Below are positions 25,146 through 35,093 of a stretch of DNA of 64,000 nucleotides, in pieces (position 1 is the stretch's first letter; each line of letters begins with the position of its first letter). The notes below the pieces were generated by a model. It searched no databases, had not been told where the DNA came from, and saw nothing but the letters and a program-made list of their open reading frames with translations. This DNA is from Limimaricola soesokkakensis (GTDB taxonomy: Bacteria > Pseudomonadota > Alphaproteobacteria > Rhodobacterales > Rhodobacteraceae): contig NZ_FWFY01000003.1 in the NCBI RefSeq assembly GCF_900172345.1, positions 248,001-312,000 on the forward strand, in the 5' to 3' direction. The position numbers and the translations under genes were made by a program.

Positions 25146-25180
25146 ACGGCCCCGTCGCTCATCCGAGCGCGGGGCCGTTT
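25146..25180 (+). terminator. Terminator of the tRNA-Asp pair
   Basis: ACGGCCCCG and CGGGGCCGT form a stem that continues through CGCTC/GAGCG across one bulged T, with loop ATCC, followed by TTGCGTTTC. Confidence 0.85.
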
Positions 25181-25241
25181 GCGTTTCTGGCGGGGCGCGC
25201 CCGGAGGTTCAGGTAAAGCTTCCTGTACCAGCCCTAAACTT

Positions 25242-25352
25242 TGCGTATTCTCGGAAAGATGAATGAAGGGCCTGCACTCCGGTCCGTCGTTCGCCTCTCT
25301 TGGGTGGCGTAGCTTCTGGCCCCCTTTGGGTTCATCTTACTTCAAATACGCA
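25242..25352. repeat. Palindromic interspersed element, copy 2
   Basis: A 111-bp element with inverted ends. The left end reads GCGTATTCTCGGAAAGATG (25243-25261); the right end, read on the minus strand, GCGTATTTGAAGTAAGATG (25351-25333). Its right end is nearly identical to that of copy 1 at 11893-11912. The inner arms (AAGGGCC... / ...CCCCCTTT) pair less well than in copy 1. It fills the gap between the tRNA-Asp terminator and the M20 peptidase stop. Confidence 0.68.
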
Positions 25353-25397
25353 AGTAGACCGGCACGCCATCCTGCGCGCCGGTCGGGCCTTGCGCGG

Positions 25398-26780
25398 TCA
25401 GCCAGCTTCAGACAGCGCCGCCAGCACCCGGGCCCAGCTCCGGATGCCCTTATGAAAGCTTCGCAGGTCATATTTCTCGTTCGGGCTGTGAATCAGGTCG
25501 TCGTCATTGGCGAAGCCCATCAGCATCGAATCCATGCCGAGCTCGGTCTTGAAATACCCCGCGATCGGGATCGAGCCGCCGGCGCCGACGAAGGCAGCCG
25601 GGTTCGGCCATTCGGCGCTGAGCGCCTGCCGCGCCGTTTCGAAGGCCGGGTCGTCGGTCGACATGACGCTGGCGGGGGCGGCACCGTGGCCGTGGAACTC
25701 GACCTTGCAGTCGGACGGCAGCATCGCGCGGACATGGGCACGGAACGCGTCGCGGATCGCCTCCGGGTCCTGCTGACCCACGAGGCGGAAGCTGATCTTG
25801 GCGCTGGCCTGGCTCGGCAGAACGGTCTTGAAGCCTGCGCCCGCATAGCCGCCGGCGATGCCGTTCACCTCGCAGGTGGGCCGGGCCCAGATCATCTCGA
25901 GCGCGGTGCGGTCGGCCTCACCCGCCGGTTGGCTCAACCCGACGCCGCCGAGGAAGGCGCCGGCGTCGAAGCCCAAGCCCTCCCATTGGGCGCGCAGTTC
26001 GGGCGTGATCTCCGGCACGCCCTCGTAGAAGCCGGGCAGGGTGACCCTGCCATGATCGTCATGCAGCGCCGCGATGATCCGCGCCAGCAGCTTGATCGGG
26101 TTCGCCGCCGGGCCGCCATAGGCGCCCGAATGCAGGTCGCGGTCGGGGCCGGTGATGATCACCTCTTCGCCCACGAGGCCGCGCAGCATCGTGGTGATCG
26201 CCGGCGTGTCCCGGTCGAACAGCCCGGTGTCGCAGATCAGCGCCAGATCCGCCTTGAGTTCGTTGGCGTGACTGCGCAGGAACGGCACGAGCGAGGGCGA
26301 GCCGGATTCCTCCTCGCCCTCGAACAGGATCGACACGCGCGTGGGCAGCTTGCCATGTACCGCCACCCAGGCGCGGCAGGCCTCGACGAAGGTCATCAGC
26401 TGGCCCTTGTCGTCGCTGGCGCCGCGGCCGCGGATCACCCGGCCCGCGGGCGTGTCTTCGACCGCGGGCTCGAAGGGCGGCGTCTTCCACAGCTCCAGCG
26501 GATCGGCCGGCTGCACGTCGTAATGACCATAGAACAGCAGGTGCGGCCCGCCTTCGCCCATGCTGCCGGTGACCATCGGGTGGCCCGGCGTGTCGCGTAG
26601 CGCGGCATCCTCGAAGCCGATCGACTTCAGGTCCTCGACCAGCCAGCCGGCGGCGGCGCGGCAATCGGCGCGATGCGCCGGATCGGTCGAGATCGAGGGA
26701 ATGCGCAGCAGTTCGAGCAGTCGCATGGTAGCGGCCTCGAGATCGGCGTCTATACGCCGCAAGACGGGGTCGAGTGTCAT
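25398..26780 (-). CDS. M20-family metallopeptidase (dipeptidase)
   Basis: A 460-residue zinc peptidase of the M20 dipeptidase group. Metal and catalytic motifs are in order: YGHYDVQP, GRGASDDKGQ, LFEGEEESGSPS, ICDTGLF and, in the dimerisation lid, DLHSGAYGG; the last ligand is in DDDLIHSPNEKYD. Such enzymes hydrolyse dipeptides and short acylated amino acids in the cytoplasm. AGGAG lies before the ATG at 26780. It diverges from hemA. Substrate not determinable. Confidence 0.94.
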   Translation of the reverse strand: MTLDPVLRRIDADLEAATMRLLELLRIPSISTDPAHRADCRAAAGWLVEDLKSIGFEDAALRDTPGHPMVTGSMGEGGPHLLFYGHYDVQPADPLELWKTPPFEPAVEDTPAGRVIRGRGASDDKGQLMTFVEACRAWVAVHGKLPTRVSILFEGEEESGSPSLVPFLRSHANELKADLALICDTGLFDRDTPAITTMLRGLVGEEVIITGPDRDLHSGAYGGPAANPIKLLARIIAALHDDHGRVTLPGFYEGVPEITPELRAQWEGLGFDAGAFLGGVGLSQPAGEADRTALEMIWARPTCEVNGIAGGYAGAGFKTVLPSQASAKISFRLVGQQDPEAIRDAFRAHVRAMLPSDCKVEFHGHGAAPASVMSTDDPAFETARQALSAEWPNPAAFVGAGGSIPIAGYFKTELGMDSMLMGFANDDDLIHSPNEKYDLRSFHKGIRSWARVLAALSEAG

Positions 26781-26982
26781 CGGAACTCCTGCTATAATTG
26801 GCTGACAGACTGGCCGCGCTCTGCGGCACTGTCCAGCATCCGGGGTGGCCTTGCACAAGACGCAGGGCCAATATGCGGTGGGGCGGCAAATTGTAGCGTG
26901 TTGTCCGGGCGTGAGTCCGCCTATATGCACGACAACGGCCAAACGCCGGGGCGCCGCGCCCCACCAGACGAAAAGGGGAAAG

Positions 26983-28212
26983 ATGCCCGTGGATTACGAA
27001 GCAGGGCTCGATGCCGCCATCGGCAAGCTCCACAGCGAAGGCCGCTACCGCACCTTCATCGACATCGCCCGCCACAAGGGCCAGTTCCCGCATGCCACCT
27101 GGCATCGCCCGGATGGCAGCGAGTCGCCGGTGACCGTCTGGTGCGGCAACGACTATCTCGGCATGGGGCAGCACCCTGCGGTCCTGTCGGCCATGCACGA
27201 GGCGCTCGACGCCGTCGGCGCGGGCTCGGGCGGTACGCGCAACATCTCCGGCACCACGGTCTATCACAAGCGGCTCGAGGCCGAGCTGGCCGATCTCCAC
27301 GGCAAGGAGGCGGCGCTGCTCTTCACCTCCGCCTACATCGCCAACGACGCGACCCTGTCCACGCTGCCGCGGCTGTTTCCCGGGCTGATCATCTATTCCG
27401 ACTCGCTCAACCACGCGAGTATGATCGAGGGTGTGCGCCGCAATGGCGGTGCCAAGCGGATCTTCCGGCACAACGACGTCGCGCATCTGCGCGAGCTGCT
27501 CGAAGCCGACGATCCCGACGTGCCGAAGCTGATCGCCTTCGAATCGATCTACTCGATGGATGGCGATTTCGGCCCGATCGCCGAGATCTGCGATCTCGCC
27601 GAGGAATTCGGCGCGCTGACCTATCTCGACGAGGTGCACGCGGTCGGCATGTACGGCCCCCGCGGCGGCGGCGTCTCCGAGCGTGACCGGCTGGCGCACC
27701 GGATCGACATGATCAACGGTACGCTGGGCAAGGCCTATGGCGTGCTCGGCGGCTATGTCGCGGCCTCGGCCAAGATGGTCGATGCGGTGCGTTCATATGC
27801 GCCGGGCTTCATCTTCACCACCTCGCTGCCGCCCACCGTGGCGGCCGGGGCGGCCGCGAGCGTCGCGCATCTCAAGACCGATCAGGATCTGCGCGACCAG
27901 CACCAGACCCAAGCGAAGATCCTCAAGACCCGGCTGCGCGGTCTCGGCCTGCCGATCCTCGACCATGGCAGCCATATCGTGCCGCTGATGGTCGGCGACC
28001 CGGTGCACACCAAGGTGATCTCCGACATGCTGCTCGCCGATCACGGCATCTACGTGCAGCCGATCAACTTCCCCACCGTGCCGCGCGGCACGGAGCGGTT
28101 GCGCTTCACGCCGTCGCCGCTGCACGGTCCGCGCGAAATGGATGCGCTGGTCCGCGCCTTGGATGGGTTGTGGTCACATTGTGCGCTGAATCGCGCCGAA
28201 TTGACAGGTTAA
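26983..28212 (+). CDS. hemA: 5-aminolevulinate synthase
   Basis: A 409-residue PLP enzyme joining glycine and succinyl-CoA to 5-aminolevulinate, the first step of tetrapyrrole synthesis in alphaproteobacteria (Shemin pathway). Seen: N-terminal [55 protein letters not shown], and the PLP lysine Lys250 in [22 protein letters not shown] precedes the ATG. Length and motifs are standard. If the organism has a second isozyme (hemT), it is not here. Confidence 0.97.
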   Translation: MPVDYEAGLDAAIGKLHSEGRYRTFIDIARHKGQFPHATWHRPDGSESPVTVWCGNDYLGMGQHPAVLSAMHEALDAVGAGSGGTRNISGTTVYHKRLEAELADLHGKEAALLFTSAYIANDATLSTLPRLFPGLIIYSDSLNHASMIEGVRRNGGAKRIFRHNDVAHLRELLEADDPDVPKLIAFESIYSMDGDFGPIAEICDLAEEFGALTYLDEVHAVGMYGPRGGGVSERDRLAHRIDMINGTLGKAYGVLGGYVAASAKMVDAVRSYAPGFIFTTSLPPTVAAGAAASVAHLKTDQDLRDQHQTQAKILKTRLRGLGLPILDHGSHIVPLMVGDPVHTKVISDMLLADHGIYVQPINFPTVPRGTERLRFTPSPLHGPREMDALVRALDGLWSHCALNRAELTG

Positions 28213-28335
28213 GCATATCTCCCGGTGCGGTAGCCCGCGCCCCATGTTAGAATGAACCTCAGGACCTCCCGGGAGTTGTGCCCAGACACAGCCCCGGTCG
28301 GTAACCGGGGGCGGGCAGTAACGGGAACACTCGAT

Positions 28336-29619
28336 ATGATCGGGCGGAGCTTCAGGCGTGCAAACGCTACGGAGGAGGCCGAAACCAAGGGTTTCGATGC
28401 CTTCGAATTGCGCTTGGGCGATCTGATGCGCGGCGAACGCGCGACCTTGGGCAAGAGCCTGCTTGACGTGCAGCGCGAGCTGAAGATCAAGGCTGCTTAT
28501 ATCGCCGCGATTGAAAATTCCGATCCCACTGCCTTCGACACGCCCGGCTTCATCGCGGGATATGTGCGCTCCTATGCGCGCTATCTCGGCATGGACCCCA
28601 ACACCGCCTACGAGACCTTCTGCCGCGAATCCGGTTTCACCACCGCGCATGGCATGTCCGCCGCCGCCTCGACGGTGCGGCCGAAGAAGGCTGCCCAGAG
28701 CACCAGCCTCGGCAAGGACATCTTCTCCGACAGCGCCACGCCGTTCCTGCCCCCGGCGGAGCGTATCCTCGCCGGCTTCGAGCCGCGTGCGCTGGGTTCG
28801 GTCGCCGTGCTGCTGCTGCTGATGGGTGGCCTCGGCTATGGCGGCTGGTCGATCCTGCAGGAGGTGCAGAAGGTGCGGCTGGCTCCGGTGGAGCAGACGC
28901 CCACGATTCTCGCGCAGGTCGATCCCCTTGCCGGCGGCGGTCGTCCGGAGACGGGCGAGGCTTCGACGACGGAGCTGGCTGCCTTGGCACCCGCCGCGCC
29001 CGAGGTGCTGGACCGTCTCTACCGGCCGCAGGCGCTGGACGTGCCGGTGATGACGCCCCGTGACGGCCCGATTGCAGCCCTCGTCACCCAGCCACGTCGC
29101 CCGGGGCAGGACGCTCCCGTCGCGGTCGCGCAGGACGAAACCACCACCACCCCGGAAGGGCCAAGCCCGATGCTCGCCGCGCTTGACGCCGTCGAGCTGC
29201 CGACGATCACGATACCGGATATCGAGCTTGCCTTGGCTGAGGCCGGGGTCGAGGGACCGTCGGTACGTGTCACCGAGGATCCGGCCCCGACCGTGAAGAT
29301 GGTCGCCGTGCGCCCGGCTTGGGTGCGGGTGAAATCGGCCGATGGCACCACGCTTTACGAGGGCATCATGAACGGCGGCGATTCGTGGGAGGTGCCGGCG
29401 CTCGAAGACGCACCGACGCTGCGGGTCGGCGAATCCGGTGCCGTCTACTTCGCCGTGGGCGAACAGCATTACGGCCCCGTCGGCGATGCCGGCACCGTGA
29501 CGTCCAACGTAGCCTTGTCGGTGGACAATCTCACCGCCAGCTATCAGGTTGCCGATCTGGAGAGCGACTCCGACCTGGCCAAGCTGGTGCGGGTCGCCGA
29601 GGCCGCGCCAACCGAATGA
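28336..29619 (+). CDS. RodZ-like HTH transmembrane protein (DUF4115)
   Basis: A 427-residue bitopic protein: N-terminal Cro/RodZ-type helix-turn-helix (about 25-85, including [25 protein letters not shown]), a transmembrane segment near 155-172 ([17 protein letters not shown]), a long Pro/Thr-rich periplasmic stretch, and a C-terminal DUF4115-like domain ([25 protein letters not shown]). This is the RodZ plan; RodZ links MreB to the elongasome. It sits before ispG, 49 bp apart, as in many proteobacteria where rodZ precedes ispG. An upstream ATG at 28252 is less likely. Confidence 0.88.
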   Translation: MIGRSFRRANATEEAETKGFDAFELRLGDLMRGERATLGKSLLDVQRELKIKAAYIAAIENSDPTAFDTPGFIAGYVRSYARYLGMDPNTAYETFCRESGFTTAHGMSAAASTVRPKKAAQSTSLGKDIFSDSATPFLPPAERILAGFEPRALGSVAVLLLLMGGLGYGGWSILQEVQKVRLAPVEQTPTILAQVDPLAGGGRPETGEASTTELAALAPAAPEVLDRLYRPQALDVPVMTPRDGPIAALVTQPRRPGQDAPVAVAQDETTTTPEGPSPMLAALDAVELPTITIPDIELALAEAGVEGPSVRVTEDPAPTVKMVAVRPAWVRVKSADGTTLYEGIMNGGDSWEVPALEDAPTLRVGESGAVYFAVGEQHYGPVGDAGTVTSNVALSVDNLTASYQVADLESDSDLAKLVRVAEAAPTE

Positions 29620-29668
29620 TGCCGCGCAGGTCACGCGCCTCGCGGCCCTGATCCGCGAGAGGTTTCCC

Positions 29669-30802
29669 ATGTCCCTTCACGCCGTCCGGCCTTGGCGCGA
29701 GATCCAGCGCCGCAAGTCGCGCCAGATCATGGTGGGGCGCGTTCCCGTCGGGGGGGATGCGCCGATCTCGGTCCAGACGATGACCAACACCGACACGAGC
29801 GACGTGAAGGCGACGCTGGACCAGATCATCCGCGCCGCCGATGTCGGGGCCGACATCGTGCGGGTCTCGACGCCCGACGAGGACAGCACCCGCGCCCTGC
29901 GTGAGATCTGCGCGGAAAGCCCGGTGCCGATCGTCGCGGACATCCATTTCCACTACAAGCGCGCGATCGAGGCAGCGGAGGCGGGCGCGGCCTGCCTGCG
30001 GATCAACCCCGGCAATATCGGCGATGCCAAGCGGGTGGCCGAGGTGGTGCGCGCCGCCAAGGACCACGGCTGTTCGATCCGGATCGGTGTCAATGCGGGC
30101 TCGCTGGAGCGCCACCTGCTCGAGAAATACGCGGAGCCCTGTCCCGCCGCGATGGTCGAGAGCGGGCTCGACCACATCAAGCTGCTTCAGGATCATGACT
30201 TCCACGAGTTCAAGATCTCGGTAAAGGCCTCGGACGTGTTCCTCGCCGCCGCCGCCTACCAGCAGCTGGCCGATGCCACCGACGCGCCGATCCACCTTGG
30301 CATCACCGAGGCAGGCGGCCTGATGTCGGGCACCATCAAATCCGCCATCGGCATGGGCAACTTGCTGTGGATGGGAATCGGCGACACGATCCGCGTCAGC
30401 CTCTCGGCCGATCCGGTCGAGGAGGTGAAGGTCGGCTTCGAGATCCTGAAATCCCTCGGCCTGCGCCATCGCGGCGTCAACATCATCTCCTGCCCCTCCT
30501 GCGCGCGGCAGGGCTTCGACGTGATCAAGACGGTCGAGGCGCTGGAAAAGCGGCTCGAACACGTGAAGACGCCGATGTCGCTTTCGATCATCGGTTGCGT
30601 GGTCAACGGGCCGGGCGAGGCGCTGATGACCGATGTCGGTTTCACCGGCGGCGGCGCCGGCAACGGCATGGTCTATCTCGCCGGCAAGCAGAGCCACCGC
30701 ATGTCGAACGACCAGATGATCGACCACATCGTCGAGCAGGTCGAGGCAAAGGCGGCCGAGATCGAAGCCCGCGACAAGGCCGCCGCCGAGGCCGCCGAGT
30801 AG
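29669..30802 (+). CDS. ispG: 4-hydroxy-3-methylbut-2-enyl diphosphate synthase
   Basis: A 377-residue [4Fe-4S] enzyme of the MEP isoprenoid pathway. Seen: [52 protein letters not shown], and the cluster cysteines in [12 protein letters not shown] and [11 protein letters not shown]. Typical length for the proteobacterial form. It follows the RodZ-like gene with no terminator between, so the two are likely cotranscribed. An Ala/Glu-rich C-terminal tail is unremarkable. Confidence 0.97.
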   Translation: MSLHAVRPWREIQRRKSRQIMVGRVPVGGDAPISVQTMTNTDTSDVKATLDQIIRAADVGADIVRVSTPDEDSTRALREICAESPVPIVADIHFHYKRAIEAAEAGAACLRINPGNIGDAKRVAEVVRAAKDHGCSIRIGVNAGSLERHLLEKYAEPCPAAMVESGLDHIKLLQDHDFHEFKISVKASDVFLAAAAYQQLADATDAPIHLGITEAGGLMSGTIKSAIGMGNLLWMGIGDTIRVSLSADPVEEVKVGFEILKSLGLRHRGVNIISCPSCARQGFDVIKTVEALEKRLEHVKTPMSLSIIGCVVNGPGEALMTDVGFTGGGAGNGMVYLAGKQSHRMSNDQMIDHIVEQVEAKAAEIEARDKAAAEAAE

Positions 30803-30814
30803 CTTGACGCGAGG

Positions 30815-30839
30815 TCCGGCGGGAGCGGTATGTTCCCGC
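30815..30839 (+). terminator. Hairpin after ispG
   Basis: CGGCGGGA (30815-30822) pairs with TCCCGCCG (30832-30839) across 9 nt. No T run follows, so its strength as a terminator is doubtful. Confidence 0.4.
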
Positions 30840-30975
30840 CGATGCGTCGGCGGAAAATTGCATGTTTTGTAGGCGGTATCGCCCAACCGCACGGACCCCG
30901 AAAGGCCCGAAATCGTTTCTTGTCCAGCAGCGCCACAGCGGGTGGCGCAATTGATGCAATGGAAGAGAACGAGAC

Positions 30976-31755
30976 ATGACCAAGCAATCGCTTCTGATGA
31001 CGACTGCCGCCGCGCTCGTGGCTGCGATGCCGGCGTTTGCCCAGACCAGCGTCACGGTCGACACCGATACTGAGGCCGGCGCGAATGTGGGCGTCGAGGC
31101 CGAGGCCACCGCGACGACGGAAACCACCGCCAATGCCGAGACCGCGACGAGCGGCACCACCGCCACAGCGGTGACCGAGCTGAACTTGCGTGCGGGCCCT
31201 GGTCCGGACATGGAGATCGTCGACGTGATCCCCGCCGATGGCGAGGTGATGGTCGAGGGCTGCCTCGAAACCGCCAATTGGTGCCAGGTGACGCTCGACG
31301 GCACCACCGGCTGGGCCTATGGCGACTACCTCACCGTGCAGATGGCCGAGGCGCCCGAGCCTGTCGTGCTCTACGAGAACCGCACCGAGCTCGAGATCGA
31401 GACCGTGACCTATGATAACGAGGCCAATGACGGCCCCGCGGCGATCGCGGGCGCGGCCACGGCGGCGGGTGCCGCGGCGGCCCTGATCGGCGGCCCGGCG
31501 GCGGTGATCGGCGCCGGCATCATCGGTGCCGCGGCGGGCGACGCGCTGAACCCCGATTCCCAGGTGGTGACCTATGTCCGCGAGAACCCGGTCGAGCCGG
31601 TGATCCTTCAGGGCGAAGTGGTGGTCGGCGCCGGCATCCCGGAGGAGGTCGAGCTGAACCCGATCCCCGAGGCCGAGTACAGCTACCTCTATGTCAACGG
31701 CACCCCGGTTCTGGTCGAGCCGGAAGAGCGCCGGATCGTCTACATCGTCCGCTGA
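30976..31755 (+). CDS. Secreted SH3-domain/DUF1236-like protein, paralogue A
   Basis: A 259-residue exported protein. A signal peptide (MTKQSLLMTTAAALVAAMPAFA) is followed by an Ala/Thr/Glu-rich linker, a bacterial SH3 domain (about 62-115, TELNLRAGPGPDMEIVDVIP ... WCQVTLDGTTGWAYGDYL), an Ala/Gly-rich hydrophobic stretch (about 155-190) and a DUF1236-like C terminus (VVTYVRENPVEPVILQGEVVVG). The SH3 and C-terminal parts are repeated in the gene at 31940. Bacterial SH3 domains usually bind peptidoglycan; actual role unknown. The extra hydrophobic glycine-rich stretch could touch membrane. Confidence 0.9.
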   Translation: MTKQSLLMTTAAALVAAMPAFAQTSVTVDTDTEAGANVGVEAEATATTETTANAETATSGTTATAVTELNLRAGPGPDMEIVDVIPADGEVMVEGCLETANWCQVTLDGTTGWAYGDYLTVQMAEAPEPVVLYENRTELEIETVTYDNEANDGPAAIAGAATAAGAAAALIGGPAAVIGAGIIGAAAGDALNPDSQVVTYVRENPVEPVILQGEVVVGAGIPEEVELNPIPEAEYSYLYVNGTPVLVEPEERRIVYIVR

Positions 31756-31775
31756 TCCGGACCTGTGAGCTTTCG

Positions 31776-31803
31776 AAAGGGCGGCCTTCGGGCCGCCCTT
31801 TTT
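31776..31803 (+). terminator. Intrinsic terminator between SH3 paralogues
   Basis: AAAGGGCGGCC, loop TTC, GGGCCGCCC then TTTTT. It separates the two paralogues into distinct transcription units. Confidence 0.92.
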
Positions 31804-31939
31804 CATGCGAAATGGCGGGCATGGCGGATCGGCCACATATCTCCCGGCATGTGCGGCACGAGGGATCGAACTGCCGCGCGCCAGCGTTTCATCGGCAACA
31901 GGCGCGGGCCATGTCGGCCCCGCAATCCGGAGACCATCC

Positions 31940-32551
31940 ATGATCCGCATGATACCCACACTCGCTGCCGCGGGCGCTCTCACCGCACTCGGGCTTCCCG
32001 CCTTCGCGCAGGCCACCGCCAACGCGACGGTCGATCTCAACATCCGTGCCGGGGCCGGTCCCGCCTATGAGGTGGTCGGCATGATCCCTCAGGGCGAGCC
32101 GGTCGAGGTAGCGGGCTGTCTCGACCCCGCGACCTGGTGCGAGGTCACGCATGATGGCGTGACCGGCTGGGCCTCGGGCGGCTATCTCACCGCCATCGTC
32201 GAGACCACGCCGGTGGTGATCTACGAGAACGCCGATGCGGCAGGCATCACCACGGTCACCTACGATCCGACGCTGCCCGATGGCACCGTCACCCTGAACG
32301 GCGCGGTGATCGCCGCCGATCCCTCAGCCGAAGGCACCAGCCTCGAGATCACCGACGGCGCGATCACCTATCTCAACGACAACCCGATCGATCCGATCTA
32401 TCTCGATGGCGAGGTGGTGCTTGGCGCAGGTCTGCCCGAAACCGTGGTGCTCACGCCGATCCCCGACAGCATGCTGGCCTATGCCAATATCAACGGCCAG
32501 CAGGTCGTGGTCGAGCCCGACACCCGCCGTGTCGCCTATATCGCGCGCTGA
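31940..32551 (+). CDS. Secreted SH3-domain/DUF1236-like protein, paralogue B
   Basis: A 203-residue exported protein with signal peptide (MIRMIPTLAAAGALTALGLPAFA), an SH3 domain (VDLNIRAGAGPAYEVVGMIP ... WCEVTHDGVTGWASGGYL) and a DUF1236-like end (ITYLNDNPIDPIYLDGEVVLGAGLPE). It is a shorter paralogue of the preceding gene: both keep the CLE/CLD...WC cysteine pair and the closing VEP..RR..YI.R, while the middle differs, lacking the Ala/Gly-rich stretch. The pair arose by tandem duplication. Function unknown. Confidence 0.9.
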   Translation: MIRMIPTLAAAGALTALGLPAFAQATANATVDLNIRAGAGPAYEVVGMIPQGEPVEVAGCLDPATWCEVTHDGVTGWASGGYLTAIVETTPVVIYENADAAGITTVTYDPTLPDGTVTLNGAVIAADPSAEGTSLEITDGAITYLNDNPIDPIYLDGEVVLGAGLPETVVLTPIPDSMLAYANINGQQVVVEPDTRRVAYIAR

Positions 32552-32565
32552 CGTTCTGACCGGCG

Positions 32566-33015
32566 CTAGAGCGACTTCTTGAATCCCAGATGCGAGGGGT
32601 TGTAACCCAGCCCCTCGTAAAAGCCATGCGCCGCATTGCGGGCCCGGTCGGAGGTGAACTGTATCAGCGCGCACCCCCCCGCGCGGGCCCGTGCTTCGGC
32701 ATCCTGCATGAGGCTCTGGCCGATCCCGGCGCCGCGCCAGTTTGCGGCAACCCGTACCGCCTCGATCTGTGCCCGCCGCGCGCCGCCGCGGGACAGACCG
32801 TCGATCAGCGTGATCTGGTAGCAGGCGACTATAACGCCCTCCTTCTCTCCGACGATGATGAGGTTGCCAGGCTGGGCTTTCATCCTGTCGAAAGCCGCGA
32901 GATAGATCTCGAGCGAGACATTCTCGCGACCATGCCCGAGGTCATCATCCGCAAGCAGCGCCAGGATGGCTGGCACGTCACCGCGCCCGGCCTCATGGAA
33001 ATGCGGCGCGCTCAC
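32566..33015 (-). CDS. GNAT-family N-acetyltransferase
   Basis: A 149-residue acetyltransferase. The acetyl-CoA site is visible as VRVAANWRGAGIGQSLMQDAEARA (Q/RxxGxG/A type), followed by FYEGLGYNPSHLGFKK. Start is the GTG at 33015, overlapping the DsbA stop by GTGA, so it is coupled to that gene. An upstream frame extension through the DsbA gene is excluded by this overlap. Substrate not predictable; such enzymes modify small amines, antibiotics or protein N termini. Confidence 0.87.
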   Translation of the reverse strand: MSAPHFHEAGRGDVPAILALLADDDLGHGRENVSLEIYLAAFDRMKAQPGNLIIVGEKEGVIVACYQITLIDGLSRGGARRAQIEAVRVAANWRGAGIGQSLMQDAEARARAGGCALIQFTSDRARNAAHGFYEGLGYNPSHLGFKKSL

Positions 33016-33761
33016 TCCGCCCGCTGTGCCGCGACCATTTCCTGCATCTGCGCCAGCGGCACGTAGCCGCGCAGCATCTGGTCGCCCATGACGAAGCTCG
33101 GCGTGCCGCTGACCTGCATCGCCTGCGCCAGCCGGTGGTTCTCGGCGATGATCCCGGCGACGCGGGGGCTGTCCATTTCCGCCTGAACCGCTTCGAAATC
33201 GACATCCAGGCTCTCGGCTAGCGCTTCGAGCGAGTCTTCGGAGACGTCGGCGCGCATGGTCATCAACGCGTTGTGCGCCTGCTTGTAGGCCTCGTCGCCC
33301 TCGAGCTCGCGCATCGCCAGCGCGAATTGCGACGCCATCAGAGACTGCTCGCCGAGGATCGGGAACTCCTTGAGGATGTAGCGGATGTTGCCGTCGCTCT
33401 CGACCAGCTCCTCGACCTCGGGAAAGGCGCGGCGGCAATAGCCGCATTTGTAATCCATGAACTCGACCACGGTGATGTCGCCATCGGGGTTGCCGCCGAC
33501 CCAGTCGCCCTCGTTCTCGAACAACGCCTCGGCATGGCTCGCGATCATCGCGCTGTCGCCCTGCGCCGCGGCCTCGGCCTGACGCTGGTCGAGCACGGCG
33601 ATCGCCTCCATCAGCACTTCCGGGTTCTCCAGCAGGTAGGCGCGCACCTGATCGCCGAAGGCATCGCGCTCGGCATCGGTCATCGCCTCAAGATCGAGCG
33701 CGGCGGCGGGGCCGGCGAGCGCCAGCGTGACGGGCAGGGCGCGGATGAGCGAGCGCAGCAT
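33012..33761 (-). CDS. DsbA-family periplasmic thiol oxidoreductase
   Basis: A 249-residue exported thioredoxin-fold protein. Signal peptide MLRSLIRALPVTLALAGPAAA, an N-terminal helical extension (residues 22-90, LEAMTDAERDAFGDQV...), then the active site DYKCGYCRRAF and the cis-Pro loop SGTPSFVMG. The N-terminal extension and CGYC site resemble the Com1/BdbD/ScsC group of DsbA-like proteins. It makes or isomerises disulfides in secreted proteins. AGGAAAGGA lies before the ATG. It is the first gene of a two-gene unit with the GNAT gene. Confidence 0.93.
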   Translation of the reverse strand: MLRSLIRALPVTLALAGPAAALDLEAMTDAERDAFGDQVRAYLLENPEVLMEAIAVLDQRQAEAAAQGDSAMIASHAEALFENEGDWVGGNPDGDITVVEFMDYKCGYCRRAFPEVEELVESDGNIRYILKEFPILGEQSLMASQFALAMRELEGDEAYKQAHNALMTMRADVSEDSLEALAESLDVDFEAVQAEMDSPRVAGIIAENHRLAQAMQVSGTPSFVMGDQMLRGYVPLAQMQEMVAAQRAE

Positions 33762-33899
33762 TTGGATGTCCTTTCCTCGTGTCGGGCCGTGCAGATCACA
33801 TCATCGTCCCCCTGCCAAGTTCCCGCGCGGGAAGGCACGGGCCATTGACGGCAGGGGGGCGGCATTGGCACAACCCGGCCAAACCTTAGGGAGCAGGGC

Positions 33900-35060
33900 A
33901 TGCGGAACTCAAGGCGCGGAGAGGTCGATCCCTTCATCGTGATGGACGTGATGGAGGCGGCACGGCAGGCCGAGGCGGCGGGGCGGCACATCATCCACAT
34001 GGAGGTGGGCCAGCCCGGTACCGGGGCGCCACGCGAGGCGGTCGAGAAGCTGACACGCGAGATGGCTGCGGGACCGATGGGCTATACCGTGGCGCTCGGC
34101 CTGCCGGAACTGCGCGCCCGCATCGCCCGGCATTACGGCGAATGGTACGGGGTCGATCTCGACCCGGCCCGGGTCGTGGTGACCTCCGGCGCCTCGGGTG
34201 CGTTCCTGCTGAGCTTCACCCAGCTCTTCGACACCGGCGCCCGGGTGGGGCTGGGCGCGCCCTGCTACCCCTCCTACCGGCAGATCCTCAAGGCGCTCGA
34301 CATGGTGCCGGTGGACATGCCGACACGGCTCGCCAACCGGATGCAGCCGGTGCCAGAGGATATCGAGCGCCACGCGCTCGACGGGCTGGTGTTGGCCTCG
34401 CCCTCGAACCCGGCCGGCACCATGCTCGATCGAGACGGGCTTCGCGCGCTGGTGCAGGCCTGCGACGCGCGCGGCGCCGCGCTGATCTCGGACGAGATCT
34501 ATCACGGGATCGGCGGGCGCGGGGTCTCGGCACTCGAAGTGACCGACGAGACCCATGTGATCGGCTCGTTCTCGAAATACTTCTCGATGACCGGCTGGCG
34601 CGTCGGCTGGCTGATCGTGCCGCCCGAGCATGTGCGCGGCATTGAACGGATCGCCCAGAACATGTTCATCTGCACCTCGCACGCCTCGCAGCGGCTGGCG
34701 CTGCACGCCATGGACGCGACCGATGAGCTGGAGGCCAATGCCGCCGTCTATGCCGCCAACCGCGCGCTGATGCTGGAGCAGCTGCCCAAGGCGGGCTTCA
34801 CCCGCTTCGCGCCCCCTGACGGGGCGTTCTACGTCTATGCCGACGTCTCGGCCTTCACCGATGACAGCCGCGCCTTCGCCGCCGAGATCCTCGACGAGGC
34901 GGGCGTCGCGGTGACACCGGGCCTCGATTTCGACCCGGCGGACGGGCATCGCTGGATCCGCTTCTCCTATGCCCGCTCCACCGCCGATATCGAGGAAGGG
35001 CTGTTGCGGCTCGCCCGCTTCATGGCGGCCCGCGGCCATGCGGAGGCGGGCGCCGCATGA
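33900..35060 (+). CDS. Class I/II PLP-dependent aminotransferase
   Basis: A 386-residue fold-type I aminotransferase. Seen: EVGQPGTGAPREAV, YTVALGLPELRARIARHYG, SGASGAFLLSF, ASPSNPAGTMLD, SDEIYHGIG and the PLP lysine in GSFSKYFSMTGWRVGW, with the carboxylate arginine in RWIRFSYARS. Family members include aspartate and aromatic transaminases; substrate is not evident. The amidase start is 50 bp downstream, so they may share a transcript. A gene for a likely partner is not visible. Confidence 0.93.
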   Translation: MRNSRRGEVDPFIVMDVMEAARQAEAAGRHIIHMEVGQPGTGAPREAVEKLTREMAAGPMGYTVALGLPELRARIARHYGEWYGVDLDPARVVVTSGASGAFLLSFTQLFDTGARVGLGAPCYPSYRQILKALDMVPVDMPTRLANRMQPVPEDIERHALDGLVLASPSNPAGTMLDRDGLRALVQACDARGAALISDEIYHGIGGRGVSALEVTDETHVIGSFSKYFSMTGWRVGWLIVPPEHVRGIERIAQNMFICTSHASQRLALHAMDATDELEANAAVYAANRALMLEQLPKAGFTRFAPPDGAFYVYADVSAFTDDSRAFAAEILDEAGVAVTPGLDFDPADGHRWIRFSYARSTADIEEGLLRLARFMAARGHAEAGAA

Positions 35061-35093
35061 GGCCCCGCCGCGGTGCCCGGGGCGGGCCGGGTA

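Noticed and set aside
24946-25352. Integration site for a mobile island at the tRNA-Asp genes
   Set aside because: No integrase, no direct repeat of a tRNA 3' end other than the intact second tRNA, and housekeeping genes resume at once.
28292-28310. Hairpin CCCCGGT/ACCGGGG after hemA as a terminator
   Set aside because: It is 80 bp from the hemA stop with no T run and lies just before the RodZ-like gene; the evidence is too thin to call.
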